From CAIMUS01 sp046347625 (GTDB taxonomy: Bacteria; Pseudomonadota; Gammaproteobacteria; Competibacterales; Competibacteraceae): DNA of 64,000 bases. The translations under genes were made by a program, and so were the position numbers. A model generated the notes under the pieces. It was not told the DNA's origin and ran no database searches. It worked only from the letters and a program-made list of their open reading frames with translations. Below, in pieces: positions 47,270-56,021 of this stretch. The stretch lies in contig JAXMFU010000002.1 of NCBI GenBank assembly GCA_046347625.1, positions 620,001 to 684,000 of the forward strand, written 5' to 3'. The stretch's first letter is position 1, and each line of letters opens with the position of its first letter.

Positions 47270-47962
47270 ATGAAGAAGACAGCCATGATACTGGCGCTGA
47301 TCGGTGCTCTGGGCATGATGAGTGCGGCCCAGGCAACTCTGTTTACCCGTCCGGGCGGGATGGTGTATGACGATGTGCTGAACATCACTTGGCTACAGAA
47401 CGCCAATCTAGCGGCTACCAATACCTTTGGGGTATCCGGTATCTACCCAGAGGGCTTAATGACTTGGAACACGGCTAAGTCTTGGGTTAAGGCGATGAAC
47501 ACGGCTGATTACCAGGGGTTCAATGACTGGCGGCTGGCTTCGATATCGGTTTCGGCCGGGCTGCCGACCGTTACAATATTAAATCCAGTGTATTGCAACA
47601 GCGACACGGCGACGGAAGCGCAGTGCCAGGACAACGAGCTGGGCTACATGTATTACTACACTCTGAAAACGATTGCAGGGATAAACAAAACCGGTACTCA
47701 AACGGTGGGCGCGGTCACCCTGACCAACATTCAGACTCTCTACTGCTCGGGTACGGATTTCCCCAACGGTACTCAGATCTGGGCCTTCGTCTTCATCACC
47801 GGCAACCAGGGCTCCAGCGAAAAGGACGACCTATTCTATGCCTGGGCGGTTCGTCCCGGCGATGTTGCCAGCGCCGCTGTGCCGGAACCAGCCACCGCGC
47901 TGTTGTTCGGAGTGGGAGCGGTGGGGTTAGGCTTAAGTCGGCGGTGGAGCCGGCAGCGTTGA
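47270..47962 (+). CDS. Exported DUF1566-like protein with PEP-CTERM sorting signal
   Basis: The 230-aa product starts with a signal peptide (MKKTAMILALIGALGMMSAA then QA). It carries a DUF1566-type domain (VYDDVLNITWLQNANLAATN, YQGFNDWRLASI) and ends with a PEP-CTERM tail: VPEPATALLFGVGAVGLGLS followed by RRWSRQR. PEP-CTERM proteins are processed by an exosortase and secreted or anchored, often with exopolysaccharide. The ATG at 47270 has AGGTGG about 9 bases upstream. No exosortase gene is in the window. Whether it belongs to the island or to the host is unclear. Confidence 0.85.
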   Translation: MKKTAMILALIGALGMMSAAQATLFTRPGGMVYDDVLNITWLQNANLAATNTFGVSGIYPEGLMTWNTAKSWVKAMNTADYQGFNDWRLASISVSAGLPTVTILNPVYCNSDTATEAQCQDNELGYMYYYTLKTIAGINKTGTQTVGAVTLTNIQTLYCSGTDFPNGTQIWAFVFITGNQGSSEKDDLFYAWAVRPGDVASAAVPEPATALLFGVGAVGLGLSRRWSRQR

Positions 47963-48364
47963 TGCTTGGATGATTCAGGTCATTGCCGCAGGGCAAAAGC
48001 TGACCATCACTCAGCCGCCACATGGTGAAAACCACCGTCTGGAGGCTGCGGTCTCGTGACTCACTGATGGTATACTGCCAGCCAAAGAGGTAGTGTTCGC
48101 TGTCCTCGGTTGAATGTTGTAGCACTTTCCGCCCGCAACCCGGATGGATTAATGCCGTCCCCCCGACGTGGTAAGCTGAGCTATAACAATACCCTTCGGC
48201 GTAGCTAATTGCGTAGCTTATATTTTTTAACTTCTGTAGAACGCTTAAGTATCAGTAGCTTATATTCTCAATCTGTCTTCAGGTGCGAATATCGAATAAC
48301 TGTATACTAAGCGCTAAACATCATCTTTCAACCCTACTGTTGGAATTATTTAAGGAGCGAAATC
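47963..48364. other. Intergenic region upstream of pyrE
   Basis: The first 100 bases include a short frame (47970-48059, MIQVIAAGQKLTITQPPHGE) that may be a relic. Towards pyrE the sequence turns AT-rich with GTAGCTTATATT twice (48213-48224 and near 48257). The possible right att sequence lies at 48199-48216. No RNA gene was recognised. Confidence 0.5.
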
Positions 48365-48979
48365 ATGATCTTATTCCAGACCCCGCAGTGGAAACGACTA
48401 CGGGATTTGATCGACGAGCGCTGCCTGATCACAGCTGCAACCTTGACGCTAAGTACCGGAACTCAGTCGTCTTTCTACTTTGACTGCAAGAAAGCGACAT
48501 TAGATGGTGAGTGCTTGAGTCTGATCGCCGATGCCTTTCTGGAAGAAATTGCTAAATTACCTTCGCCGCCTACGGCTATTGGTGGTTTAACGATGGGCGC
48601 CGACTTCATCACGGCAGCCGTGACCTTAAGGGCTTTTCAGGCAGGACTGCCGACGGTTAAAGGTTCAATCGTAAGAAAAGAACCTAAAAAACACGGCACC
48701 CGCAATCACATTGAAAACGAATTGCCAGCCGGGACCCGTATTGTATTAATCGATGATGTGATTACTACAGGTAACTCTACCAAGCTTGCAGGGGAAAAAC
48801 TCCTGGAAGAAGGCTATGAGGTTGTAGGAATCATTGCTCTGATTGATCGAGAAGCGGGTGGTGCAGAAAGTCTTGCTGAGCGGTTCAGGGTCCCTGTGCG
48901 TGCTATCTTCAAGAAAAGCCATTTCCCACGGATTAATGAACATCCAAGAACTGACGAAAAACTTGTGGTCAACGCTTGA
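48365..48979 (+). CDS. pyrE: Orotate phosphoribosyltransferase
   Basis: PyrE converts orotate and PRPP to OMP in pyrimidine synthesis. The 204-aa protein has the PRPP-binding motif VLIDDVITTGNST, the flexible loop region SIVRKEPKKHGT and the family-specific ATLTLSTGTQSSFYFDCKKA. AAGGAGCGAAATC precedes the ATG. A small gene overlaps its 3' end. Confidence 0.95.
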   Translation: MILFQTPQWKRLRDLIDERCLITAATLTLSTGTQSSFYFDCKKATLDGECLSLIADAFLEEIAKLPSPPTAIGGLTMGADFITAAVTLRAFQAGLPTVKGSIVRKEPKKHGTRNHIENELPAGTRIVLIDDVITTGNSTKLAGEKLLEEGYEVVGIIALIDREAGGAESLAERFRVPVRAIFKKSHFPRINEHPRTDEKLVVNA

Positions 48980-49277
48980 AGAAGGTGGGTTTTGTTACAA
49001 CACCCTCAAGCAGCTTGAAGATTCATGTGCTCAGGTTCTACGCAACCCAGACTTGAATGCAGCCAATCGGGTTGCTGTATTCGTATTACTGCGTATCTGT
49101 TTTTCCATTGCAGAACGGCTCGATGAAGAGACCCCTACTCCGGTCCATCAACGGCTGCAAGATACCTTATTACTTCCGCTCAAGCGGGCGATAGACAGCC
49201 TGGCAAGTGATAATGTGGACGAGAAACTAGTCGCCCTCGATGAAATCATCCGCGCTTATCTGAATAGCCAGGGTTAG
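48936..49277 (+). CDS. Unknown 113-aa helical protein overlapping pyrE
   Basis: The protein (MNIQELTKNLWSTLEEGGFC and on) is nearly all helix and acidic, ending DEIIRAYLNSQG. The ATG at 48936 lies inside the last 44 bases of pyrE in another frame, so translation may be coupled. An upstream start at 48843 would add 31 residues that only shadow pyrE. No family is recognised, but composition and coupling support a real gene. Confidence 0.6.
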   Translation: MNIQELTKNLWSTLEEGGFCYNTLKQLEDSCAQVLRNPDLNAANRVAVFVLLRICFSIAERLDEETPTPVHQRLQDTLLLPLKRAIDSLASDNVDEKLVALDEIIRAYLNSQG

Positions 49278-49343
49278 CATGCGGCGTTCGTCATGAATCC
49301 AATAATTCCCTCAAGTGGCGTAGCTGAAAGGCGTAGTAGTATC

Positions 49344-49359
49344 GTAGGCCGGAATAAGG
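49344..49359. repeat. REP-D remnant
   Basis: GTAGGCCGGAATAAG is the first half of the REP-D palindrome seen at 15548. It runs straight into the DUF1016 fragment, so it marks the point where that gene lost its 5' end. Confidence 0.5.
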
Positions 49360-49735
49360 CTGCCAACCGACATCCGCCAACTGATCGACAGCGCCCGCCA
49401 GCGGGCGGCGGTGGCCGTCAATGCCGAGTCGACCCTGCTCTACTGGCAGATCGGTCGACGCATTCATAGCGAAATCCTGCAAGGCCAGCGGGCGGAATAC
49501 GGCCAGCAAATTATCCAGACGCTCTCCGCACACCTGACCCGAAAATACGGCAGGGGCTGGGGTGAAAAGCAACTGCGCCATTGTCTCCGCGTCGCGGAGA
49601 CTTTTCCGGATGAGGCAATTCTCTCCGCGCTGCGGAGAGAATCGAGCTGGACTCATATCAAGACCTTGATGTACCTGGACGACCCGATCAAGCGGGACTT
49701 CTACATCGAACTGTGTCGGCTGGAGCGTTGTGGAA
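49360..49735 (+). pseudogene. DUF1016 (YhcG-type) nuclease gene fragment
   Basis: The frame LPTDIRQLIDSARQRAAVAV, STLLYWQIGRRIHSEILQGQ, WGEKQLRHCLRVAETFPDE and DDPIKRDFYIELCRLERCG matches the N-terminal half of DUF1016 proteins. The front is cut by a REP-D remnant and the C-terminal PD-(D/E)XK domain is absent. After about 49735 the frame runs into sequence antisense to the PIN gene. It is a dead fragment. Confidence 0.8.
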
Positions 49736-49782
49736 TTCCTAACTGTACATGTCAATCGCATACGTATCTTGTTTACCTGGTT

Positions 49783-50211
49783 CTATACGGTCCAGTCTTC
49801 AATCGACAAGCCAGGCACTTTTCCGAAATCACCCACATTTCGCGTTACCAGCACCATCCCCCGCGACAAGGCTATCGACGCAATCCGCAAGTCCATCGTT
49901 GCTACCCGCACTCGTTGTGCCAACAGATCATCAAATTTTGCAGCTGCTGCAGTATCGAACGGTATTACAGGGGCTATCGCAAAATCCCGTAGTATTCGGG
50001 TCAGCATTGCGTAACCTCGCGTCACTTCGCTGGAATTACGTGCCCGATTGATGTAAGTATGGCAGCCAAGCATTTGCTCATGAAGGCTGATAATCGAAAA
50101 AGCTAAATCCATTGACTCATGTTCAGCGATTCGAGACAGCAGCATGGTATATTCCGGTTCGGATTGCCGCTGCAGAATGCTGATGTGATCAGTGTCCAGC
50201 AGGTACTTCAA
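49783..50211 (-). CDS. VapC-type PIN-domain toxin
   Basis: This 142-aa PIN protein (MKYLLDTDHISILQRQ) has the acidic residues in LLDTDH, the ISLHEQMLG helix, VATMDLRIASIA and VTRNVGDF expected of VapC ribonucleases. It overlaps its upstream partner by 23 bases. PIN toxins of this subgroup cleave tRNA or rRNA in characterised cases. The substrate here is unknown. Confidence 0.9.
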   Translation of the reverse strand: MKYLLDTDHISILQRQSEPEYTMLLSRIAEHESMDLAFSIISLHEQMLGCHTYINRARNSSEVTRGYAMLTRILRDFAIAPVIPFDTAAAAKFDDLLAQRVRVATMDLRIASIALSRGMVLVTRNVGDFGKVPGLSIEDWTV

Positions 50212-50425
50212 TTTGCTCTCCGGCGTCTTCTAGCGGTCGATCCGCCAATCGGATGGCGCGTCCGAACTCAAGGACTTCTTCAAAAGCAGGTTCATCCTTA
50301 AAGGAGCCGGTAATCTGCCCGATCCAATTTAAAGCCTGTGGTCGATTGACCAATTGCTGTTGCAGTTCACTGATTGCCTTCTCTACTGCTGTCAAGCGCT
50401 GTTCAATCAAGGTATCGGTGGTCAT
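50189..50425 (-). CDS. Antitoxin partner of the PIN toxin
   Basis: The 78-aa product (MTTDTLIEQRLTAVEKAISE) has an N-terminal coiled coil and a C-terminal segment DEPAFEEVLEFGRAIRLADR. It matches small antitoxins that accompany PIN proteins in cyanobacteria and gammaproteobacteria. It precedes and overlaps the toxin gene, the usual antitoxin-first order. Confidence 0.75.
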   Translation of the reverse strand: MTTDTLIEQRLTAVEKAISELQQQLVNRPQALNWIGQITGSFKDEPAFEEVLEFGRAIRLADRPLEDAGEQIEVPAGH

Positions 50426-50470
50426 TACAGTTCCTTATCAATTCAAGCGTTAACGATGCTTCAGCCAATC

Positions 50471-50513
50471 GTAGATCGGGCAAAAGCAAAGCGAAAGCGT
50501 AGCGTTGCCCGAC
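50471..50513. repeat. REP-D variant hairpin
   Basis: GTAGATCGGGCAAAAGCAAA and the closing GCGTTGCCCGAC form a hairpin between the antitoxin start and the pta stop. Its position at the end of the korA-pta operon would suit mRNA 3' end protection. Confidence 0.55.
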
Positions 50514-50521
50514 AACTTCGC

Positions 50522-52678
50522 TCACCCCCACCCCTCCGCCTGCTTGGCCTGAATCGCGGTCAGCGCGATGGTAAAGACGATATCCTCCACCAGCGCACCG
50601 CGCGACAGGTCGTTCACCGGCTTGCGCAAGCCTTGCAGCATGGGACCGATGCTGATCACCTCGGCACTGCGCTGTACCGCCTTATAGGTCGTATTGCCGG
50701 TATTGAGATCGGGAAAAATGAATACCGTGGCGCGTCCGGCCACTTTGCTGTCCGGCGCCTTGTTGCGGGCGACATCGCGGATAGCGGCGGCGTCGTACTG
50801 CAAGGGACCGTCCACCAGCAGATCCGGCCGCTTTTCCCGTACCAGCCGGGTCGCTTCCCTGACTTTTTCTACATCGCTGCCTTCACCCGATTCACCGGTG
50901 CTGTAGCTTAACATCGCAATCCTTGGGTCGATCCCGAAGGCTTTGGCCGATTCGGCGCTCTGAATGGCGATGTCGGCCAAGTCTTCGGCGCTCGGGTCGG
51001 GAATCACGGCGCAATCGCCATAAACCAGCACCTGGGTCGGCAGGCACATGAAGAAAATCGAGGAAACCAGCTTGGCGCCGGGCGCGGTCTTGATCAACTG
51101 CAAGGCCGGACGAATGGTGTTGGCGGTGGTGTGCACCGCGCCGGAGACCAGTCCGTCCACTTCGCCCCGTTGCAACATCATGGTGCCCAGCACCACCGGA
51201 TCCTGCAAATATTCCTCCGCCACTTCCGGCGTCAGCCCCTTGTTCTTGCGCAGTTCCACCATCGGCGCCACATAACGGGGAATCAGCGGCTGCGGGTCCA
51301 TGATCTCGACGCCTTCGGTCAAGACAACGCCGTGACGGGCCGCCGACTCCCGAATTTTTTCAGGATTGCCCAGCAGAATGCAGTGAGCGATGCCGCGCCG
51401 CTGGCAATCGACCGCCGCCTGAATCGTGCGCGGCTCGTCGCCTTCGGGCAATACGATTCGCTTGCCAGCCTGGCGGGCGCGTTCCACCAGCATATAGCGG
51501 AATGCCGGCGGGCTCAGTCTTCTTTCCTCGGTCCGGTGCAACAGTTCATCGATCCAGTTCAGGCTGATATGCGTGGCGATGGATTGCACCACCTGGCGAA
51601 TCCGTTGCGGGTCGTCCAATGGGACTTCCAGATTGATCCGGGTGATATTGAGCACCGCTTCGATCGTATGATGCGGCACCGCGAGTACCGGCAGGCCGGT
51701 CGCCAGTCCGGGCCGACACAGTTCCCAGACCGCCCGGCTGGGACGCAGGCCGCCGGTCAGTAGCAGCCCGGCGATATGAACCCCGTTCAAAGCCGCCATG
51801 CAGGCGCCCAACAACACATCATCCCGGTCGCCGGGTGCAATGATAAAGGCACCGGTACGGAATTTACCGGTGCCGTTGGCCAGGGTGCGCGCGCCGATGG
51901 CCACGTGGTCGGCGCGCCGGTTCAAATCGGCTTCGGGATTCAGCGACTCGGCCTGATTGAAGCGCATGATATCCAGCATCCGCGGGGTGATCAGATTGCG
52001 CTGCCAGGGAATGCAGCCCAGCATTTTGAAGCGCGTGGTCTGGAAAATCGGACAGACCGCATAGCCGGCTTCCTGCTCCGCGCCGGTACCCGTTTCGTCC
52101 AGGTCCTCGCCGACAAATTCGTAGCGCAGCCGACCCCGTTGATCGACTGGTGCCCCCACCATATTGAGAATGCAGCCGGGCAAGCGTTCATGGTCCACAC
52201 CACCATAGGGTCGGGCCGAAATTTCCAATAGTTCCTGCAATTCGTCCGCCGTCCGATTGCCCGGCGTCGTCACCAGAATGGTATCGGCATCCAGACTCTG
52301 GGCGATTCTGACATTGAGACTGACCAGATAGCCCTGACCCGGATGGGGCACCAGCCCTTCTACGATGACGATGCTGGCGTCCTTGGATGCCTGCTGGTAA
52401 CGGGCGATAACTTCTTCCAGCAGTTCGTTTTCCCGCCCCTGTCCGAGCAGTTCCTCGGCACGCGCCAGCGGCACGGGTTCCGGCGGCGTCAGATTGGCGA
52501 AACTCTGCACCAGCAGGGTGGAACGCTCGGGACCGGCGTCACCGGCGTGCAACTGGGTGATCGGTTTGCAGAAGCCCACCGGTATCCCCCGCCGGTCCAA
52601 AGCATGCACTAATCCCAGGGCGACGCTGGTCAGGCCGGTGCCTTCGCCGGTAGGTACGACCAGGATGGCTTTGGCCAT
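50522..52678 (-). CDS. pta: Phosphate acetyltransferase (long form with BioD-like and DRTGG domains)
   Basis: Pta interconverts acetyl-CoA and acetyl phosphate. The 718-aa protein has a BioD-like P-loop region at the start (VVPTGEGTGLTSVALGLVHA), a DRTGG middle (about 220-330) and the PTA_PTB catalytic domain from about 390 (LPEGDEPRTIQAAVDCQRRG, SGAVHTTANTIRPALQ, SYSTGESGEGSDVEKVREAT). The ATG at 52678 has GAGGAAG 7 bases upstream. It is the last gene of a run korA-korB-ferritin-pta with gaps of 2, overlap and 11 bases, so the operon links 2-oxoacid oxidation to acetyl phosphate. Confidence 0.95.
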   Translation of the reverse strand: MAKAILVVPTGEGTGLTSVALGLVHALDRRGIPVGFCKPITQLHAGDAGPERSTLLVQSFANLTPPEPVPLARAEELLGQGRENELLEEVIARYQQASKDASIVIVEGLVPHPGQGYLVSLNVRIAQSLDADTILVTTPGNRTADELQELLEISARPYGGVDHERLPGCILNMVGAPVDQRGRLRYEFVGEDLDETGTGAEQEAGYAVCPIFQTTRFKMLGCIPWQRNLITPRMLDIMRFNQAESLNPEADLNRRADHVAIGARTLANGTGKFRTGAFIIAPGDRDDVLLGACMAALNGVHIAGLLLTGGLRPSRAVWELCRPGLATGLPVLAVPHHTIEAVLNITRINLEVPLDDPQRIRQVVQSIATHISLNWIDELLHRTEERRLSPPAFRYMLVERARQAGKRIVLPEGDEPRTIQAAVDCQRRGIAHCILLGNPEKIRESAARHGVVLTEGVEIMDPQPLIPRYVAPMVELRKNKGLTPEVAEEYLQDPVVLGTMMLQRGEVDGLVSGAVHTTANTIRPALQLIKTAPGAKLVSSIFFMCLPTQVLVYGDCAVIPDPSAEDLADIAIQSAESAKAFGIDPRIAMLSYSTGESGEGSDVEKVREATRLVREKRPDLLVDGPLQYDAAAIRDVARNKAPDSKVAGRATVFIFPDLNTGNTTYKAVQRSAEVISIGPMLQGLRKPVNDLSRGALVEDIVFTIALTAIQAKQAEGWG

Positions 52679-52689
52679 GGGTGCTTCCT

Positions 52690-53202
52690 CTATTCCTGAC
52701 TGACCGGCTCGTCCAGGTCCACTTCCCAGCCCGGTTCCGGTTCGGGATAACGGCTGCGCCATTGCCGTAACAGTTCGGCATGATGGGCCTCTTCTTCGGC
52801 CATCTGTGTGGCCATCGACCGCAGCGTCGACTCAGGGTTACTGCGTGCCACCTCGGCAAAGAAAGCCTGAGCGCGTTCCTCGCAGGCAATCATCAGACTG
52901 AGCGCCTGGTAAGGCGTCAGTCGATAATGGCTTTGTCCTACCGGCACCGATTCCGGCGATTCCGCGCTCTGCCAGCGATACTCCCAGGGCGCCAGACGGG
53001 GCAAGGTGCTGTCACCGGCCAGATGCTCGACCTTATCGACATGCTTGCGCTCTATCGCGGCCATTTTCTGGAACAGTTCCGCCAGTTCGGGACTGTTATG
53101 CACCTCCATTTGCTCGGCCAGTTCCTCGTAACGCTCGACCGCTTCGCTCTCCAGGGCATGAGCATGCGCCAACAATTCCTCCAGGGTCGCTATTGTCGTC
53201 AT
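52690..53202 (-). CDS. Ferritin-like / rubrerythrin-type diiron protein
   Basis: The 170-aa helical protein has two E...ExxH repeats: ESEAVERYEELAEQME with MAAIERKHVDK, and CEERAQAFFAEVARSN with MAEEEAHHAELL. Together they make a diiron four-helix bundle. No rubredoxin CxxC domain is present. It overlaps korB by 4 bases. Oxygen-sensitive ferredoxin oxidoreductases are often accompanied by such proteins, so protection against peroxide or oxygen is a reasonable guess. Confidence 0.85.
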   Translation of the reverse strand: MTTIATLEELLAHAHALESEAVERYEELAEQMEVHNSPELAELFQKMAAIERKHVDKVEHLAGDSTLPRLAPWEYRWQSAESPESVPVGQSHYRLTPYQALSLMIACEERAQAFFAEVARSNPESTLRSMATQMAEEEAHHAELLRQWRSRYPEPEPGWEVDLDEPVSQE

Positions 53203-54038
53203 AAGATAAAGCCCTCTTCGATCATCGTCGGACTGCGTTGGACAGGATGGATATGGGCCGCATAGGGCGGCCGTTCGCCTTTATATAACACACCGGTGGT
53301 CAAGTTGTCGTCACCGACCAGTCGTTGGGCCGCCGTCACGAGATCGGTCGCCGGTTCCTGCGAACTGGCATGCACGCTGTGCTTCCATTCTTTTTCCTCG
53401 GGACGGTAGGTAATGCACTGGCTGAGCACCTGCACGAAGGAAAAGCCCGGATGGCGGATAGCTTCGACCAGCATCCGGGCGACTTCGTTGGGATCGCCGG
53501 CATAGCCGCGGGCGATAAAGTTGGCGCCGGAGGTCAGCGCCACCGCCAGCGGCAGAAATGGGCTGATACCGGTACCGCCGGGCGCGATCTTGCTGTCCCA
53601 GTCCTGCGGCGTAGTCGGAGAGGGCTGCCCCTTGGTCATGCCGTAGACCTCGTTGTCCATCACGATATAGGTCATGTCCACATTGCGCCGGCAGGCATGC
53701 AGAAAATGGTTGCCACCGATGGAAAAGCCGTCGCCGTCGCCGCCGACTGTGATAACGGTCAGTTCCGGCCGCGCCAGTTTCAATCCGGTCGCCACCGCCA
53801 GCGCCCGGCCATGCACCCCATGAAAGCCGTAGCAGGCGGTGTAGTTGGGCAGCCGCGAGGAACAGCCGATGCCGGAAATCACCGCGACCTGTTCCGGCGG
53901 CAGGTCGAGATAGGCGAGCGCGCGAAACAGGGCGGCCTGTACACCGAAATGACCGCAGCCCGGACACCAGACCGGTTTGACGGCGGATTTATAGTCTTTG
54001 GCCGTGTGCTTGGGTAGCACGACTTCGGGTTTTCCCAT
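53199..54038 (-). CDS. 2-oxoacid:ferredoxin oxidoreductase, beta subunit
   Basis: This thiamine diphosphate subunit (279 aa) has WCPGCGHFGVQAA near the start, GIGCSSR, the TPP motif GGDGDGFSIGGNH and NEVYGMTKGQPSPTTP. GGAGATAATC precedes the ATG at 54038. The closest general type is KorB (2-oxoglutarate) or the two-subunit pyruvate form. Sequence alone does not fix the substrate. It is coupled to the alpha gene 2 bases upstream and to the ferritin gene downstream. Confidence 0.92.
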   Translation of the reverse strand: MGKPEVVLPKHTAKDYKSAVKPVWCPGCGHFGVQAALFRALAYLDLPPEQVAVISGIGCSSRLPNYTACYGFHGVHGRALAVATGLKLARPELTVITVGGDGDGFSIGGNHFLHACRRNVDMTYIVMDNEVYGMTKGQPSPTTPQDWDSKIAPGGTGISPFLPLAVALTSGANFIARGYAGDPNEVARMLVEAIRHPGFSFVQVLSQCITYRPEEKEWKHSVHASSQEPATDLVTAAQRLVGDDNLTTGVLYKGERPPYAAHIHPVQRSPTMIEEGFIL

Positions 54039-54040
54039 GA

Positions 54041-55762
54041 TTATCTCCAATTCAGTAAACGGTCCAGCACTTCCGTCGGACGGATCGGCAAGGGGCCGGG
54101 ACGGTTGAAGACGCCGACCTGGGCCGGCAGGTCATAATGCGCCCGCAGATAGGCATGGAACTGGGCGGAATGGCTTTGCTCCACGACCAGCACGCGCTTG
54201 GCGCCGGTCAGAGCGGCGGCAAAAGCGGGCGGTTGGGTCGGCGACAACAGGCGCAGTGAGACGACCTTGACCGCCAGACCTTGTGCTCGCGCCTGCGCCG
54301 CCGCTTCGCGTGCCGCCGCCGTGGAGGAACCCCAGGTCAGGATTACCGTATCGCCTTCGCCTTCGCTCTCGGCCCAGGCCGTGCCGTAATCGAACTGGAG
54401 CAGTTTATCCCGCCGCTTGTTCAACTGGGCCAGATGGTCCCGTGCCCGGGTCGAGGGCGTGCCGTGAACGCTGTGTTCCAGCCCTTCGGCGGTGTATTGC
54501 AGGCCCGGTGTGCCGGGCAGGGCCATCGGGGAAATCGCGTCGGCGGTCAGGGCGTAGCGATCGTAGCGCTCGGTGGCGGCGGCGGTCAGGCGCTTCCCCA
54601 CGCTCGCCGCTTGTGGCGGGCGATCACATACCACCCGCGCCTGGCCTAACAATTGATCGGACAACACGATAACGGGACATTGCAGGGCCTCGGCCAACTG
54701 GACCGCCCAGGCGGTGGTCGGAAGACAATCGACCACCGACAGCGGTGCGACCACCAGATGGGGGGCATCGCCGTGCAGGCCGTAAACAGCGATATTCAGA
54801 TCGGATTGTTCGGATTTGGTCGGAATGCCGGTGGACGGGCCGACGCGCATGACATCGATCACCACCGCCGGTATTTCGGCGGTGACCGCCAGCCCCAGGG
54901 TCTCGACCATCAAAGCCAGACCGGGACCGGAGGTAACCGTCAAGGCCGGCACGCCGCCATAGGAAGCGCCCAGCACCATATTGATGGAAGCGATTTCGTC
55001 CTCGGCCTGAAGGAGATGGCCGCCTAATTGCTGCAACTGGGAAGCCAGCCATTCCGACAGATCGCTGGCCGGGGTGATCGGATAGACCGCGGCGAAGCGG
55101 ACCCCGGCTTGAAGCGCGCCCAAGGCCGCCGCTTCGTTGCCGCTGATATTCCAGCGTTGGCCGTTGACAGGGGTTGGCCGTGCCGGTCGGGGTGGATCGG
55201 GAATGGCGGTCGCGGCTTCACTGCCGGCGGCAATGGCGGCGGCGACATCGGCGCCGCTCAAGCCTTTGCGTCCTAACGTAGCGGCGACCCGGTCCGCCAT
55301 CAATTCATTGGGCACTCCGAGCAGACCCGCCAGCAATCCCAGCGCGATGATATTAGGCCGGGCGCCGGGTATCCCCTTGCTCAATTGCGCCAGCGGCAAT
55401 TTAACCAGACGGGCGCCGCCGGCCAGCATCGCGGAAGGTGGTTCCCCGACGGTATCGGCAATGATCAGGCTGTCGGCATCCAGCAGAACCTCGTCGGTAA
55501 AGCGGTCCGCGTTTTCCCAATCCAATGCTACAAGCAGATCGCAGCGGTCGCCGTGGCCGTGTACCGGCATCGCTGACAGCCGCACCATGGCCAATGCCTC
55601 GCCGCCGCGAATCTGCGGTCCTACCGAACGGGTCATCAGCCCGTACCAGCCGGCCTTTCCCGCCGCTTCGAGCAGCAGGCTACCGGCGGTAATAGCGCCG
55701 GCACCGCCACTGCCCATCAGGGCCACGGTGATCGGTTCGGCGGTTGGAATTGTCTGGTTCAT
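54041..55762 (-). CDS. 2-oxoacid:ferredoxin oxidoreductase, fused gamma-alpha subunit
   Basis: The 573-aa protein fuses a gamma domain (residues 10-190, GSGGAGAITAGSLLLEAAGK, TRSVGPQIRGGEALAMVRLS) to an alpha domain (AAVYPITPASDLSEWLASQL, EDEIASINMVLGASYGGV, SGPGLALMVETLGLA). It oxidises a 2-oxoacid with CoA and passes electrons to ferredoxin, or runs in reverse. There is no delta ferredoxin domain. The gene leads the korA-korB-ferritin-pta set. Confidence 0.92.
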   Translation of the reverse strand: MNQTIPTAEPITVALMGSGGAGAITAGSLLLEAAGKAGWYGLMTRSVGPQIRGGEALAMVRLSAMPVHGHGDRCDLLVALDWENADRFTDEVLLDADSLIIADTVGEPPSAMLAGGARLVKLPLAQLSKGIPGARPNIIALGLLAGLLGVPNELMADRVAATLGRKGLSGADVAAAIAAGSEAATAIPDPPRPARPTPVNGQRWNISGNEAAALGALQAGVRFAAVYPITPASDLSEWLASQLQQLGGHLLQAEDEIASINMVLGASYGGVPALTVTSGPGLALMVETLGLAVTAEIPAVVIDVMRVGPSTGIPTKSEQSDLNIAVYGLHGDAPHLVVAPLSVVDCLPTTAWAVQLAEALQCPVIVLSDQLLGQARVVCDRPPQAASVGKRLTAAATERYDRYALTADAISPMALPGTPGLQYTAEGLEHSVHGTPSTRARDHLAQLNKRRDKLLQFDYGTAWAESEGEGDTVILTWGSSTAAAREAAAQARAQGLAVKVVSLRLLSPTQPPAFAAALTGAKRVLVVEQSHSAQFHAYLRAHYDLPAQVGVFNRPGPLPIRPTEVLDRLLNWR

Positions 55763-55981
55763 GACAGTATCTCGTGGGTCGGAAAAGCGTGTGAGGTAAG
55801 CGGAAGGCTCAACCTTAAGAGAGATCGTGCTGGAGCACTGGAAAGAGGTAGTGCACCGGAAGGGGGCAAGGCTAGATTCATAGCCGAATTATTACCTATC
55901 GGGCCGTGCCGATAAAGCAGTAAGAAGCAAAAATTGGACCTGGATCAAAGGTCTTGGTTTGGGCTGGATATCAGAGGACAA

Positions 55982-56008
55982 GTAGGGTGGGCAGCTTGTC
56001 TGCCCACC
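55982..56008. repeat. REP-C hairpin upstream of the REP transposase
   Basis: GTAGGGTGGGCAGCTTGTCT then GCCCACC form a palindrome 13 bases before the transposase start. The inverted counterpart lies downstream at 56584-56608 and 56650-56674. Confidence 0.8.
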
Positions 56009-56021
56009 AACCAAATGCACC

